64,000 nt of DNA. Source: Augochlora pura. Taxonomy: Eukaryota; Arthropoda; Insecta; Hymenoptera; Halictidae. The stretch lies in contig NC_135774.1 of NCBI RefSeq assembly GCF_028453695.1, positions 16,678,001 through 16,742,000 on the forward strand, written 5' to 3'. Shown piece after piece: positions 22,874 through 36,256 of this stretch. The notes beneath the pieces were generated by a model. That model was not told the origin of the DNA. It did no database searches and saw nothing but the letters and a program-made list of their open reading frames with translations. The position numbers were made by a program, and so were the translations under genes. Each line of letters starts with the position of its first letter. Positions within the stretch are counted from its first letter, which is position 1.

Positions 22874-25800
22874 GTAAGTGTCACGTACGAACCCTCGAAA
22901 TCGTTCCGGAGAGACGCCTCTAATTTTAGAATTCCCTTTCACCCTTCGATTCCCTCGACGTCACTTCGAAAAATGCTTTCGTTTCACGTAAGAAGAAGAA
23001 ATTGCTGAAGTTCACGAGTAAACGATGTCTGAAACGAATCGTGGCTTGTGTGCTTGATTCTCTTCCGAATTTCAACTACCTGCGAATTCCGAATACATAT
23101 CCAGATAAGAACTTGATTGAAAGTTGCAGCTGTGAAGATCCTTATCTGTTCCGTCTGTTCTGTTTGATAGCTTCGAGACTTCTTCTTTTCAAGTATAAGT
23201 TTTAATTTATTGATGAAGGCCAGCGTTTAGCGTATTTTATTTGAAGTAAGGTAGCATCTGATCGTTTAAAATAGTGGATTATTTAAAATACTTTATTATT
23301 TTTCTATTAAGAATGACATGTGAAAACAAGTCATATATTGGAATAAATTATTTTAGAATAAATTTGTATTTCAATTGATTTACTTAAATAAAATAACAGT
23401 ATGTCATAAGATATTGAAGGAAATTAACAGCGTCTCTTAAACATTTAAAAAGAAATTCAAATTACTTGATTCAGTATTTAAAAAGTTGTTACGTTTTAAA
23501 AGCTGTTTGAACACTTTTTATTAGAGGTTGTAGTAAACTAACATTCTAGCAAATGAAGATAATGCAATGTTGGAAATAAAAAAGTAATTAGTAATATCAA
23601 TGTATATAAAATTCATTTCATGTAGTATTTTTATATCAGGTTTCAATTAAATTGTGTTCCTAGATGTTATTCGTAAAATATTAGAGTACAGAATATAAAG
23701 AAATAAAAAGGATATATGAATATCCACTTGCTGCATGTGAAGTTATTGATCGCAGGCAGCAAAAAAATGTTCTCTGTCATATACGGAAACAACGTTCAAT
23801 TAAAGCTAGTTAGTGAAGATAATAATTCTGTGATAAAACAGAGATACCGAGGAGAAAATTAAAACAAAAATTCAACTAGCCGTAATGAAAAATAAAGCTG
23901 ATCTTAATATGAGATAGTCGCGAATTCCACTTTATATGAATGTGTATATTAAAACCGTATAAATGGTAATATTATGTCGGTTCTTTTTTCCCTATTCTCT
24001 AGACTTTTTTTATGATACCTATGGGGAACATAAATGAAAAATAAAATAACATATATTAAAATATAATATGTCAAATTATTACCTTATTTACTATTACATT
24101 CTGTGAATTATATTTTGTTATGTTCCATATTGTATGTGATCCGAAATTTTTAGTCAAAAATAAAGTAAATATTTTTGCTTGCTGCAAAGTGTAATTCATC
24201 CACATTTTGGACATTTAGACGTTGCTTTAATTTTACAAAAAGTAATAAAAGTCTGAAAGACAGTAATGCTAGAATTTGTTTTCCAAAAAATAGTCAAATT
24301 ATACTAAATTCTCTCCAATCCTTCTTCAGCTTGTAAACAAAAATGGACGATTTGGGAAGAAGAGATACGATTGTTTCTATATCTAGAACTGAGATATGAA
24401 AAAGTGCAATATTAAACAATGCATATTTTTTTGCACCGTTAATTTTTCTTCTTCTTTCTTCTTTTATTCTTGAATGTTTTATTGTATTATTGTAGTTAGA
24501 TAATAGGAACATTTACTACGTAAGAAATTAACTTAATTGAAACGGTGATGTAAGATGCAAAAGTCGAACGTGGTAATTTATTCATTAGACAGTTAATATG
24601 CCGAGACAAGCAGATAGGAGAAACGTTGCATAAACATCGAAATTACGAAAACATCATGTATTATAATGTTACAATTAATTATCGAATAATTCGTCTTCAT
24701 TGTCGGATTGAAGCTCGATGGCAAACGTCGCGCCGCAGTGTTCGTTACTATATGCAATTTCTGACATAAATGCATAGAGTTTCTCGTCGCATGCAATAAG
24801 CTCGTCAGCTGACATTTTTATTAGCCATGCAAGCCACGATTTCACAATTCCATGTGCCTCTTATCGGTCCAATTGCGACGAGATTCGAATGTGTACGTTC
24901 GTCTCTGCTCCGCACGGAATGACATACCTAACACTATTTTCTTCGCGTTATCGACGTGACATTTATTATTGAGAACTGCTGTTAGGCGGAAGTGTTCAGC
25001 TTGAAGCTCTGATTAATGAATATGAAATATGGGTGTAAAAAGAATTTACGTGCCGTTGCACACTGTGTGTGTGCTGCTTGAGTTAGGCGAAAAAATATGA
25101 ATACGATGGATTTTAGTTAAGCTAGAACAAAATTCATTTCCGTTGATCTAATAGATTTCTCTCGGACAAACTAATAAAAGTCGCGTACTTTATGCGCGTG
25201 TAGAGAAGACCAGAGATATATGCTACACCCAACAAAAATAGGTAAGCCAATTATTGGATTCATCTCTTGCACGAAAGGGTGAAGGTGAAGTTTGAGTGAA
25301 TCTGTTTCGGTAATATTTTATTTTATCGCGAAGGGTGATGCAAATTCTGAAATTGTTGGGGTGTACTTTACTTTATATATTTGAAATTTAGGTACGATGT
25401 GTACATAAAGGTTAACATTATAGTACTGTTAAATTACATTAAAAGGTAATTGTACTATACATGCACAAATTACAAACCAAAAGAATATTACATAATAAAA
25501 TGACGGGTATATTATCTTGCTATTGCCATGTTATTATCTTGATACTGCCATAATATTTACATTATCTACGGTTAACTGTAATAATTGTTTAACATATAAT
25601 ATTTAATTAATATGGTTTAAATTGTATTAACAGTTATAATAATATTAATAGTTCTAATAGTTAATAATTGTTATATAATCAATGGTTATTAATATTGTAA
25701 CTGAAAAAACATCGTCCGTAAGTCATTACACTTCTATTATATTATATTTTGTTCTGTTTTTCTAGAGATTTAAAATTAAATAATAGTAACAATTATTTAA

Positions 25801-27269
25801 GTAACCTGTTAAGGCATAAAAAAATAAAATAATTAAACAGAAATGAAGTAGTCTGGAGTATATTCTAATTTTTCTCACAAACACTCGTACATATATTGTT
25901 TACGCGCAAATGAAAAATAGTAATCACACAAATTGCAGGTGCAACGTATGTATTGTTTCATCCCTAAGAAGGACAGTTGGAAATGTTCATGGCTGCCGTC
26001 ATCTTTTAGTTAAACTTTAATCATCGTAATTCTGCGCTACTGCTTCTTTAATTTCTTTCTTCTAATTATGATAGAAATATAGCGTAAATTATTATGACAT
26101 TCCGCCACAGATATCATGCTTATACTTTTTGACCCATTTTTCACGTTGTAGATCTCTACCACATTTTGCCGGATCTCGCACTTTTTTCATACTATTTTTA
26201 ACTTCCACTGGAAACTGTTTCGCGCTTCCACAGAATAATTATTATTTTGGATTTATTTTCGAAAGTATTTAATATTACCGCTATACTAATTATAAGCAAC
26301 TACTGGGTCGCTTTACCTCGTTTTTGTGTATCATCTTTCATGTTCTCAGCATTAACCTCGACCTATCTTATTTTACACCCCTTGTAGCCTCGATTATTAG
26401 TAAGTTAATGAATCGGAAGAAAATTCAATTAAATCGCTGCGAAAAAAGTTATTTCAAACAAGCTCAGGTAGCCCCTCATTTTACGGAGATGTATGAAAAA
26501 CAGAACTTCTCTTACAATACACGTGGTTACAAATGCTGCTTTTGTATGACGGCTAGAACAACCATGCCTGTTCCTATTTTCTACATGCTACAAGATGACG
26601 ACAATGCAAATACACATACCCCACAAAACCGAAGCAACGATTTTCTTTATTCGGTGGTTTCTTATAGAAAAGTTTTATCTCTGTTGGTTTCGCTTGGTAT
26701 ATAAAACACCTTGCAGTTGCATTTATTTCCGTTAAAATAATGGCAATTCTATACCATCAATCATCGTATGATGAAGATTGAACATTACACGTCCGAAAGT
26801 TGTGGTACAAACAGGTCACTGAATTTGTCTTGATATCAACTATAATAATATGGAGTTCGAAACATATCACATCATTTCAAAAAATGAAGGTAACTTATTA
26901 GTTGTGACAAAAGATCTTTTCTGAAACTTCTTACACAATTTATCACAATCTATGACTGACCAAAAACTGATTAATTATTATCTGGGATATTTTTTGGCAG
27001 TCTGTCGAAAATATTCAAAGAATCATGTTACGACAGTTACGTGAGACTATAATCATGTATAATCATTTATAATTTATAATTATATCATTTATAGTCATTT
27101 TAATTGCATCATTCATAATCGTTTAAATGATATCAATAAAATCATAAATAAATGGAGTGGAATAAATATAGAAGTTTTATAAATAACATATACATATAGT
27201 AATAGTTTTAGAAGTTTATTTTGCGATAGAGTTCTCTCGCAATGCGAATGGTAAGGCGCTGCGGGATGT
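22874..27269. other. Intronic DNA without recognised features
   Basis: AT-rich. The longest open frame, 26324-26704 (+, 126 codons), has no recognisable domain, membrane pattern or splice context and is not called. Nothing else was identified. Confidence 0.4.
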
Positions 27270-27348
27270 GCAACGATATATCGTTGCTGACACTTTTCAC
27301 AAGTTTTGCGAACGACGATATATCGTCGTCCGTCACTAAAAGGGTTAA
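27270..27348. mobile_element. TTAA-type element end with two phased palindromes
   Basis: Read inward from TTAA at 27345-27348, the reverse complement starts TTAACCCTTTTAGTGACGGA, close to the end of the element at 8791-8975. It then shows two perfect 18-bp palindromes, at 27312-27329 and 27270-27287, each centred on GATATATC. Their centres are 42 bp apart. The opposite end was not found, so only the right part is called. Confidence 0.65.
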
Positions 27349-27479
27349 ACACGTTTAAGAAAAGGAGGTAGACGCGATGTTCTCAAGAAAGAATTGTATA
27401 ATAGCTAAAACCGATCTCGTACCATTCAACATTACCATGGTGGAGAATTTTAATAGAAATTTGCGAGAATGCACGCACC

Positions 27480-28080
27480 CTTTTCACTCAGTTCGACCCC
27501 TGCAGCGCGATGAGGTTCGCGGTTCTATGTAGAACGAAAACGAATATCGTATCGTGTTCCATAGTTCGTAAAGTGGATGGAAAAGACGGCATTCTCGCGT
27601 AGCCCGCAAACGAGACGCGTCATAAACTCGGCCCGGTATTCTCATCTCGTGCGCCAGTTTTCTCGCCAGCGGGGCTCCCCTTGGACTATGAAAATCCTCC
27701 CTCCTTCGTAGATTGTTACCTTCTCTGAATTTTGACTCGAACTCTTGAAATTTCCGTCGAAATTGCTTACGATTTCCTCGACGGCTCTGACTGACTCCGT
27801 GACCCCGATTTTCAGTCGCGGCTTGCATTCGCGATGTGCCACCCCGCTGCTCTCTGTTCTGATATCCGATCCGTATGTGTTGTTCAGCCAGAAAGCAACC
27901 TCAGAGCATGGTCTTGCTCGGAATACAGAGGCGCGTGTATACCTCGAACGCAATACTTGGCCAGACATATTCCCAATTGCTAGCGTACGACGGAAACTTA
28001 GGATATTTCGGGAATAATCGTCGCGCGTACTAAGCCGGAATTAAGTTGTGAAATAGAAGCGTGCGTATATGGGATCAGGT
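27480..28080. other. GC-richer intronic island
   Basis: A 600-bp block visibly richer in G, C and CG dinucleotides than its flanks, with overlapping open frames on both strands (minus 27484-27828 and 27642-27968; plus 27745-28017). None gives a recognisable protein, and mutual overlap of open frames is expected from composition alone. A conserved enhancer or unannotated non-coding exon is possible. Confidence 0.4.
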
Positions 28081-29093
28081 GAATTAAAGAGACGGTTGTG
28101 ACAAGAAGACAGCTCCATTTTTCAATAATTATAGTGAATAAAACGGAAAGAATTGAGCAATTTAGTTTTGCTTCAAGCGTAATATTTAATTTACTCGTGT
28201 CAGTTTTCCTCACGCATCTGAAAAATAAACACGCACTGAAATTATTTAAAAAGAAGTAGTATACAGGGTGGACTATGCAACGTAAGGAGCTGAATTTATC
28301 TTGTTGTTAGTAGTTCGATTGGAAATTTTTTGATCTGAAGCAAATGGTTTGGAGAGAGTTTTAAGATAATTGTTTCAAATTTTTTGTTAATCCTTTTCTT
28401 CCACGGAGTTGTCAAAGTCACCATCAGTTTAGATTAATCTACAATTTTTTTATTCCTGTCGTTTTGGTTGTCATGCTTGAAGTTAAATTTTAAGTTGGCG
28501 ACGTAACAGCTAACATGTTAAAACTAATTTTATTCCAATGATACACTAAAATATAAGAACATAAGAAATAGCGCATATTTCAAAACTACTATACTTATTA
28601 CTTCAAGTGTATTATTAAATATTAAAAGAAGTTGTACAACAAAAAATGTGTACAAAGTAGAACTGCCTTCTTATTGCCACGAACTTTTCAAACAACCAAT
28701 CATGCGTTTCACAACTTTTCTTACCACCGCCTTTCCTGGTTTTCGTTCCACTGTTCGTATTTTGTTTTCACTTTAGCAAGCACAGCTTGTTACTTTTAAT
28801 TAACGTATCAAAATCTACTCTTCCAATTAAGTGATTTATTCAATGTAAAGTTTGCCAAAAGTATTGATATTTGAATACATATATTGACTTTTGTGTAAAG
28901 TTTATGCAATATTATGAGGTCGTGTAAAGGTTACAGATAAAACAAATTCTAGGAAAATTTTTGATCTCAGTTTTTATTATTGCAAAGTTAAAGTTAATAA
29001 ACTTCTTTTTGTTGGATATACCGTATTTTAACACTTATACGCACTTCCTATACTGGATAGAAAATGGTTCAATTTCCGCTACTTATAACTAAA
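28081..29093. other. Intronic DNA
   Basis: No coding or RNA feature recognised. At 28263 the string ATACAGGGTGGAC resembles the CAGGGTG-type ends of insect DNA elements, but no partner end was found nearby. Confidence 0.4.
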
Positions 29094-29785
29094 CAGGGTG
29101 TCCCGGAAATCGTAGTACAACCAGGCAGGGGAGATTCTTCATCAAAAAAGAAGAAAATACTCTGGTATAATATTTTTTCATCTGGTGCTCCGTTTTCGTG
29201 ACAATCGACCTCAAAGTTCGTTTAACTTATAAACCATTTAATACAAACAATTTGCTTGTCGAGTATTAATAATCGAGTCCAGTGTTGTGCTCGTGTATAG
29301 CATGTTTATAACATGAATGATATAATTTGCATATAGCAAATGTTACACATTTGAAACATAAGATTACTGAGGCATTTGAAAAATTAAAAAGCGATAACAA
29401 CTTACAATCTGTACAGATGTCTTTAATTCATCGAGCAAACTTATGTATGCAGCAGCGATGAGGACATTTTCAACAATTATTGCAGCATTGCAATAGTAAG
29501 TAATAAAGAAGAATAAAATATGAGTAATCAGTGGACACACGTTGCATTGTTTCAATCGCTCAATTATTACTGTTTGTAAACACTGTCCCGGACAGAGACA
29601 AGCAGAGCAGTGAAATACACGACAAGCAAATTATATTAAATAGTTTACAAGTTGAACGAACTTTGAAGTCGATTATCACGAAAACGGAGCTTCGGATGAA
29701 AAAATGTTATACCAAAATATTTTCTTATTTTTCTATATAGAATCACTCCCTGCCCGGCTGTACTACGATTTCCGAGACATATATT
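29094..29785 (+). mobile_element. Non-autonomous DNA element with long (about 150-180 bp) TIRs
   Basis: The left arm begins CAGGGTGTCCCGGAAATCGT, and the right arm reads out as GTCTCGGAAATCGTAGTACA on the opposite strand. Inverted similarity covers about 29094-29270 and 29630-29780. It includes CATCTGGTGCTCCGTTTTCG against the opposite-strand CATCCGAAGCTCCGTTTTCG. The middle, about 350 bp, has no transposase. A second copy in the opposite orientation is at 47148-47718, which shows this is a dispersed family. The CAGGGTGTCCC terminus is common in insect repeats, but I cannot assign a superfamily. Confidence 0.85.
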
Positions 29786-30900
29786 GTATTTCTTTATCAA
29801 ATTCCTATATACATACATTCACTGGTAAAGTATAATTTCTTTAGCGAATTAGCATTTATGCATCTATGGCATTTCTTCTGAAAAGGAACAGATCTGCGGC
29901 ATTCCCAGGTACAGCCAGTATTTTCTTCGAAACGATTATTTCTTGTCACGGATATCACAAGATGGAAGCGTTCTACGAGAGAAAGATTGATTATTCTGCG
30001 TATAGTCCCATCTGGAATAAGAATTTTCAAAGTAAAAGTTCGGTGTCAACGGTGTTAAATATTGCAGAACGGATGAGCTGAATAATGCTGGAAAAGTTTG
30101 CTGCTAGGATTTTGTAAAATCATTTACACTTTGCTACCTCATCTCGATGCGATTAATTATTGCCCCTTAGTTTGGCAGTTGTCTTCGACGTTGCCGAAAA
30201 TTCGCACTGTCATTCCGCTTAATTGATCGAAGTACTTATGAAACCGTGTTACAATTACGTTTTAGTCTGCTTGAAGAAAAACATCGTACGCTAAGAGTTT
30301 TCTATTCGGTGGAAATAGTATTACTATAACATAAACTATAAATTTGAAAAACTGCTGAATATGTAGTGCGACATAGTTAAACAAACAGAATTATTTTCAC
30401 ATGAGACAAGTAATATGTTAATAATGAGATTTTCTGCCATAATTTCTTTGTCTTCGCACTAAAAATATTTTATAGCATATTCGTAGAATTCAACAATAGT
30501 TTCAAAACAGTATTTAGTTCTAAATGTATTCATGAAAGGAATATACATGAAAGGAATTCAGTATTTATAGTGTTATAAATAAGAATAATTTGGATAGTAA
30601 TAACTAAATAGTCTGCGGTATTAATTACACGATTATATAATAAATATTCCACAGATATTTATTCCTTCTTCTAGCAATTTTAGCAAGTTGTGAAGAATAT
30701 TGCATATTCTATTGTATATAACAATATATAATATTATAACATATTTATTTTTGTCATAAATGCATGCAGATCTGCAGAGTATTGATGACTAAACTTTGGA
30801 CTTTGTAAATTTATAACAGAAACGAATAGAGCAAAAACAAAACTATAAAGACATTAAAACAGAGATGTTTAATAACTTGTTTTTTACAGACAACGATTTT
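29786..30900. other. Intronic DNA
   Basis: AT-rich sequence with no recognised gene or element. Confidence 0.4.
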
Positions 30901-31400
30901 TAGCCTAGGGCAAACACCGATCGGTGGGCTCTACGCCCTACTCTCAAGAGCAACGGTGCTCTTTTTTTAACTTTTTATGGGACTCCCCACTAGTAACGAT
31001 TTGTTATTAGCTAATGTCAATGTCAGAGATCGACTGTAGGTTACATCGAGATTGAGTGAATGGGACCTATTCCTGCACGCTTTTCTTATTCCCTAAGCTC
31101 GTGCGCACATTCCCATCATTTTACTGCGCATTCAATCTGCAGTGGATCCTATCTCGGTAGTGAAACGTCATCCAATCAGAGTAAAGAAAATTTCTATATC
31201 GATCCTTGCTGACGGATCAAGCTGCGGCTTGAAAATGTGCTGGAGAAAGACCCATTACTGTAGAATGAGCATCGGGCAATCGTCATAGATTCTCGTGGCG
31301 AAGGTCCTAACCACATATGTAGTCCCATTCCGCTAAGACATTCGCTCGTAGCTTTGCCCCGTAGTCTTGCTCTTGCCGACCGCGAGGCTTGTTGAAATTC
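30901..31400. other. Structured GC-richer block of unknown nature
   Basis: The flanks are AT-rich while this 500-bp block has balanced composition. At its left edge, 30908-30938 contains GGGC...GCCC pairing around a CACC/GGTG stem. The next stem, AGAGCAACGGTGCTCT, is followed by seven Ts (30962-30968), the form of an RNA polymerase III termination signal. No A/B-box promoter was recognised and no long frame is open. It may be a repeat (SINE-like or another element) or part of a non-coding RNA gene. Confidence 0.4.
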
Positions 31401-31504
31401 TACATTAAAAGAATATACGGATATATTGTTGTATAATTTTCAAATCATTGTAATTATTAAAAGTAGAAAGATATTTACTTCTAACTTGGGTTTCTTACAA
31501 CTTA

Positions 31505-32047
31505 TTGGGTTGACAATTAAGTGATTGCAGATTTTGTTAATAGATGGTCTTCATCACAGATGCACATTCTTTAGTTTTATCAACGTGTTCAAAGTAATTA
31601 AGTTATATTATTTTCTTGCCGTACTGGACTTTCATCTTCAATTTAATAAGAAAATTGTATCGATTAGTTATTTAGTTTCGTTCTTATCACTGTTTGAAGA
31701 CGGAAGGACAAGAAGCGCATTTTATACATATTTTATTGTATTATTTCCAAAAAGGCAGGATTAAAGCACCTGATCTCTATTGTTTTCTTACTGTTTGGAC
31801 TTCCATCTTTCATTTAGTAAGAAAATTCTACCGATTAATTATTTAGTTTCGTTTTTATTACAGTTTGAATATAGAAGGGCAAGGCACGCGTTTCAGACAT
31901 ATCTTATTACAATATTTCCAAAAGGTAAGCATCGCAAGCACGATTTTTATATTATATACAATATATTAAAATGAAGCCTTAAAAAAAATACAGTGTCAAA
32001 TTGATTTGTCTTATTTTGAATCTGCAATTACTTAGTTACCAACCCAA
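31505..32047 (+). mobile_element. Mariner miniature element with internal duplication, copy A
   Basis: The 543-bp unit is flanked by TA (31503-31504, 32048-32049). Its left end TTGGGTTGACAATTAAGTGA is matched by the right end read inward, TTGGGTTGGTAACTAAGTAA. Between them a segment of about 172 bp occurs twice in tandem (about 31606-31777 and 31778-31947). Each copy includes a relic of a mariner transposase N-terminus (a GQ-x-x-x-F-x-x-Y motif then a FPK-like stretch). The start codon of the first copy is ACG here and ATG in copy B. No catalytic domain remains. Confidence 0.92.
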
Positions 32048-32049
32048 TA

Positions 32050-35000
32050 TAATCAACTTCGACAATTATCATTTTGCATAAAGACTTGGAGCTTATTGGT
32101 AATTTTAACAAGTTTTTTTGGAACGGTTTCGTGTGTTAATAATTTAACCATCGGTTGAAGTGAATTAATCTGCCATTCATAAAAAAAACTTTTATCGCAC
32201 GTAATCCTGCCTGCGTGGGCACGCGCGCGCGTGTTGTTTGCCAATTCGATTTCCACTTTTGCAACGTTTTCAAAGGAAAAATCGTTGCATTTGCATGGTT
32301 TATGTTTCACACTGATTGTAGTTTCTTAATTGCCTTAAATTTTTTCCTTGGAATAAAGTATACGAAATCAAATCAAATAAATCTCGATGGATACGCATAA
32401 TAAATTAATAAACACGAAATGAATTAATAAGTGGTATACTCAGATAAATGATTGCTCAACTTTGGAGATATTTTATATCGTTCATTTAGAAGAATTAACA
32501 AATTGATTTTTTAGGGGAACATCGTAATGTTGGGAATTTAGAATTTGGAAATCCACCCTTGAGTCACTGGTTCTAAGCTTGAAGATCAATACTCATGTAG
32601 TGGTGACGATACGTCGTCCGTTTTCGAAGATTGCTTTTACGACTCGCCATTTATTCGATCGACTGTCTATAGCAGGTGGCTGTAGTTAAGAAGATTCCTC
32701 TTTCAAGGCGCAGAATTGTTCGCAAGTAATTACCCACCATGGGAAAGTATATCTGATCTGAACGACGTGCAATCGAAATGACAGTTTCACTGCCATTCCC
32801 AAAGAAAGCAATTATGGTCAACACTGGTTCGGACATAATCGAATTCGAATTCTTTATGAACAACCTTACACTGTCGAAGAAAAACATTTGTTCTCTTGAT
32901 GAATGAATAATAAACGTGCTATCTTCCTGGAAAGAAGTATGTACCGACAGTGTAGTCTTTCCCTCTTCGAAATTATCTCACGGAACTCAAGAGAAATTCT
33001 AAAATAATTATCAGAAATTAATAACATACATTACGTGATTTTTATGGCAGAAAATAGAGTACAATAATTTCAAATATCTTTCTGTAAACTCGAAAAAGTA
33101 ATTTATTGTCTCTCTATAATTCCTATACAGTTATGAAGAGAGAAAAAATAATTATAAATATGTAGCCCGTCTGTTGGCGAAAATATTCAACAATATTGCC
33201 AAATATTTCAACGAAACTGTATATTTGTTATTAACGATTATTCCATTGTGTAACTCTCGTAGGAAGAAAACAACTAAATGTAGCAATCACTGTTAATCTA
33301 AAAAATCTCTATCATTATTTGTTATATACTACAAATGCAATTTATTTATAAAACACTAATTCAATGTTAATTACGCGTAGATTACGGATCTTTGTTTGTA
33401 ACAAAAATTTTCTATATTAATCGAAAAAATATAAAGTGATTTCTTTATTTAGTAATATTAATTCACGTATCATTTTCAAATATACATGTTCTGGTTGTTT
33501 TCATATGCATAAAATCCTGCAGTCTGTTTACGAGAAATTGAATGAACTTTTTCAACAATTTTCTGAAAGTACTTGTGTTAACTCTTTCGAAACTATATAA
33601 TCGTAGACACAATTTTTGCACGCTGAACCATCAATTTGAATAGTTTTGACCACTCTCCTTTGAGGCCTCGATCAACACTGGTAGCTGCAACGTGGAATGG
33701 GGCCACTGCGAATCGATTTGATAACGTTAGAGAGTTTATCGAGAAATTCCTTCCCTTGAATGCTATGCAGCTAGCAACACGATCCACGATTTGCCATTAC
33801 TATAATGTTCGTATTTTGCCGCCAGCAATCGGTCAATTAGTTTATCGAACAATGGCGAGTGTAAGTATTGTTTCACGAGTAATACGTAGTATATTAATAA
33901 TATTCTGATAATATTGGAAATTTTATATTACTTTGAACACACGTTACATTTAAAGAAATATATACTAGATAATTCATTTAGTCACGTTCCTGGAAATAGT
34001 TGAAAATGAACATAAAAAGTAAAAATAAATACCAGATCATTCATATTTTTTAGTTACTATCAGACTTATTTTGATCTAAGATTTTATATTTTGGAGCCAA
34101 TCTTCTTTTACGAGAAAACGTCAGTGCTCGTTGTCCATTTATTTTTAGACATGACTATAGTTTTTGTGTATTTACATCGATCTGTACAGCGAAGGGATTA
34201 GACTTTAATTTGATTTGTATGATAGTTCGAAGCTCGATCGGTTATGCAAATAGCGACCGGCAGAGTCTCACTAACAGATCAGCCACAAGTCAGGCGAATT
34301 TCCACCATTCCGAATTCCGAACTCATTCCCAATTCAGAACTGGGTCAACCACCTATTTTTTAAAGTGGTTGATACTGTTCGGGGAAACCAAGCGAATAGA
34401 TTGCTTCACTCTGACAGAAACGTTATAATTGTTGACTTATTTATGGTGTCATCGTTACATCTTCCCTTCGGCTTCGTTTGTTTAGTATAACCTAGTTACG
34501 CGCACATAAAATATCTGTGCTAACATTCCAGCGTATTACTTCTGTCTACACTAGTTTATTCTTACATGCGAGATACTATGTACGTTAATATAGTAGTGTG
34601 AATATTACAGGCACAAAATTCACTTACGACGTCTGTACAGAATTTAATCGAACTGTTCAAGTGTTAACGGCGATTTTCGAAATGTGTAACTTACTGGAGC
34701 AACAATATAATGTAAAATTTTGCGTAAAACTGTGGTAAAATCTAATATCGATCTTTTCTTACTTTGTGCCATAAAACATTTTTTTCTTACTTTGTGCCAT
34801 AAAATACACTGACAAAGTTTGAACCTTAAAAACTGGGACACCCTGTATATACAATGGGACAGAGAGAAAGAGAAAACAAATCAGAAAACAAATAGCGGGA
34901 GATCATCAACAATAGACAGTCAAGGGTCTCGCCTGAGCCTGAACAGCGAGGCTCAAGTGAGGCCCTGGAAGAAAATTGACACCGAGAAAGAAAAAAGACG

Positions 35001-36156
35001 GCTAAGCTATCCAGGTTGCCACATGTAAATAATTTTCCCTTTCGGCAAAGGCATAATTGCAGTACCATGACTGTTACAAAGCTATCCAGCACTGCTTCGC
35101 GAAATGGAAATGTCGCTGACAGAAGTATGTGAATAGAGGAGGCAAATATGTACATACTTTGAAGGGGGTAGACACCAATAATCTGTAAAATGCATAATAA
35201 TGTTTATAAAAATATGGTTCGACTAGAACAGATTCCTGACAGATCCTGAAGACGTGCTTTTAAAACTTTGACTAGATAAAAGTAGCGTCGAATTCTTGTA
35301 ATGAATTATGGAAGACGGTTTTGTTCTTCGTATAACTTTATTAGTCTCCAATATCTAATACCAGATACTTAATTCTGAAATAACATATTGCTACAATGCG
35401 GTTCATTCATTCCGCGTTGCTTCGCAATCACGTTAAACGAAATATAGAAATAATGATAATCATGACAATGTTTTTCGTAATAAACGTATCTTTAGAGTGG
35501 CACGTTGTGTAAAAACCGTGTAAAACAAAATTTAAAAGTAATACGAACAAAAGAAGTGCGTTCTATATTAGAGTAGAGTTCCAATTATCTAGTGTCCGAT
35601 TATCCGAAGCGTTCGATTAACTGACATATTTATTCTTCGTTAAAAGCTACGGAATGGCGATTCATTGGATACATTTATAACATTTGCTGAGCACAATAAA
35701 CACTACAATGTTATAGAAGTAATGTACCTGCACATTCTTCGAAATGATATTTTTTTAAATAAAAGTTTTCGACTTTATTGTATCATCATTCACTCTCGAT
35801 AATGTTTAAAATTTGAACAATAAAAATACATATGTATGCATGTACTTAGAAATTTGTATGATAGTAAATATATATATTATGTTTTATATACTTTATTCTT
35901 TATTAATGAATTGCATTCATCTTTTTAAATTATAATCCTTGTTTCTATTACTTCATATGCAGATACATAGAGTCTAAAATTGTATTATGAGAGGTTGTTC
36001 TTTCGTGAACGTTCTTTCTGCATTTAAACATTATGACTTATCCAATATCGAAGGCTATAGAATCTTTTGTTAGGCTAAACAGCATTGGAAAATATTTCAA
36101 CTCTAAGTTAAAACTGTAATCATATCGGACAGTGCTCAGGACGGTTCTGCACGCAA
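32050..36156. other. Intronic DNA up to the assembly gap
   Basis: No exon recognised. At 34835-34855, GGGACACCCTGTATATAC resembles the outer end of a CAGGGTGTCCC-type insect element, with its body to the left (about 34640-34850); the other end was not found. Otherwise AT-rich, with chance open frames on both strands. Confidence 0.4.
34754..34804 (+). repeat. Short tandem duplication, 28-bp period
   Basis: TTTTCTTACTTTGTGCC followed by ATAAAA occurs at 34754-34776 and again at 34782-34804, identical over 23 bp. It lies just inside the putative CAGGGTGTCCC-type element end. Confidence 0.85.
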
Positions 36157-36256
36157 NNNNNNNNNNNNNNNNNNNNNNNNNNNNNNNNNNNNNNNNNNNN
36201 NNNNNNNNNNNNNNNNNNNNNNNNNNNNNNNNNNNNNNNNNNNNNNNNNNNNNNNN
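36157..36256. other. Assembly gap (100 N)
   Basis: Exactly 100 Ns, a conventional placeholder for a gap of unknown size. It cuts through the gypsy-type retrotransposon: integrase-side sequence stops at 36257, and the sequence to the left does not continue it. Confidence 0.98.

Noticed and set aside
22350..22884. Long minus-strand frames opposite the igl exon
   Set aside because: They are antisense shadows of the Glu/Lys-rich exon (giving Ser/Phe/Leu-rich translations); the + strand has the splice sites and the IQ motif.
26324..26704. 126-codon open frame on the + strand
   Set aside because: Translation has no motif I know and no biased composition; probably a chance frame within the intron.
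27484..28017. Overlapping open frames on both strands
   Set aside because: Mutual overlap and lack of any domain point to composition rather than coding; kept only as a GC island.
31525..31974. Open frames within the mariner miniature element
   Set aside because: They cross the internal duplication and keep only short relics of a transposase N-terminus; not a functional gene.
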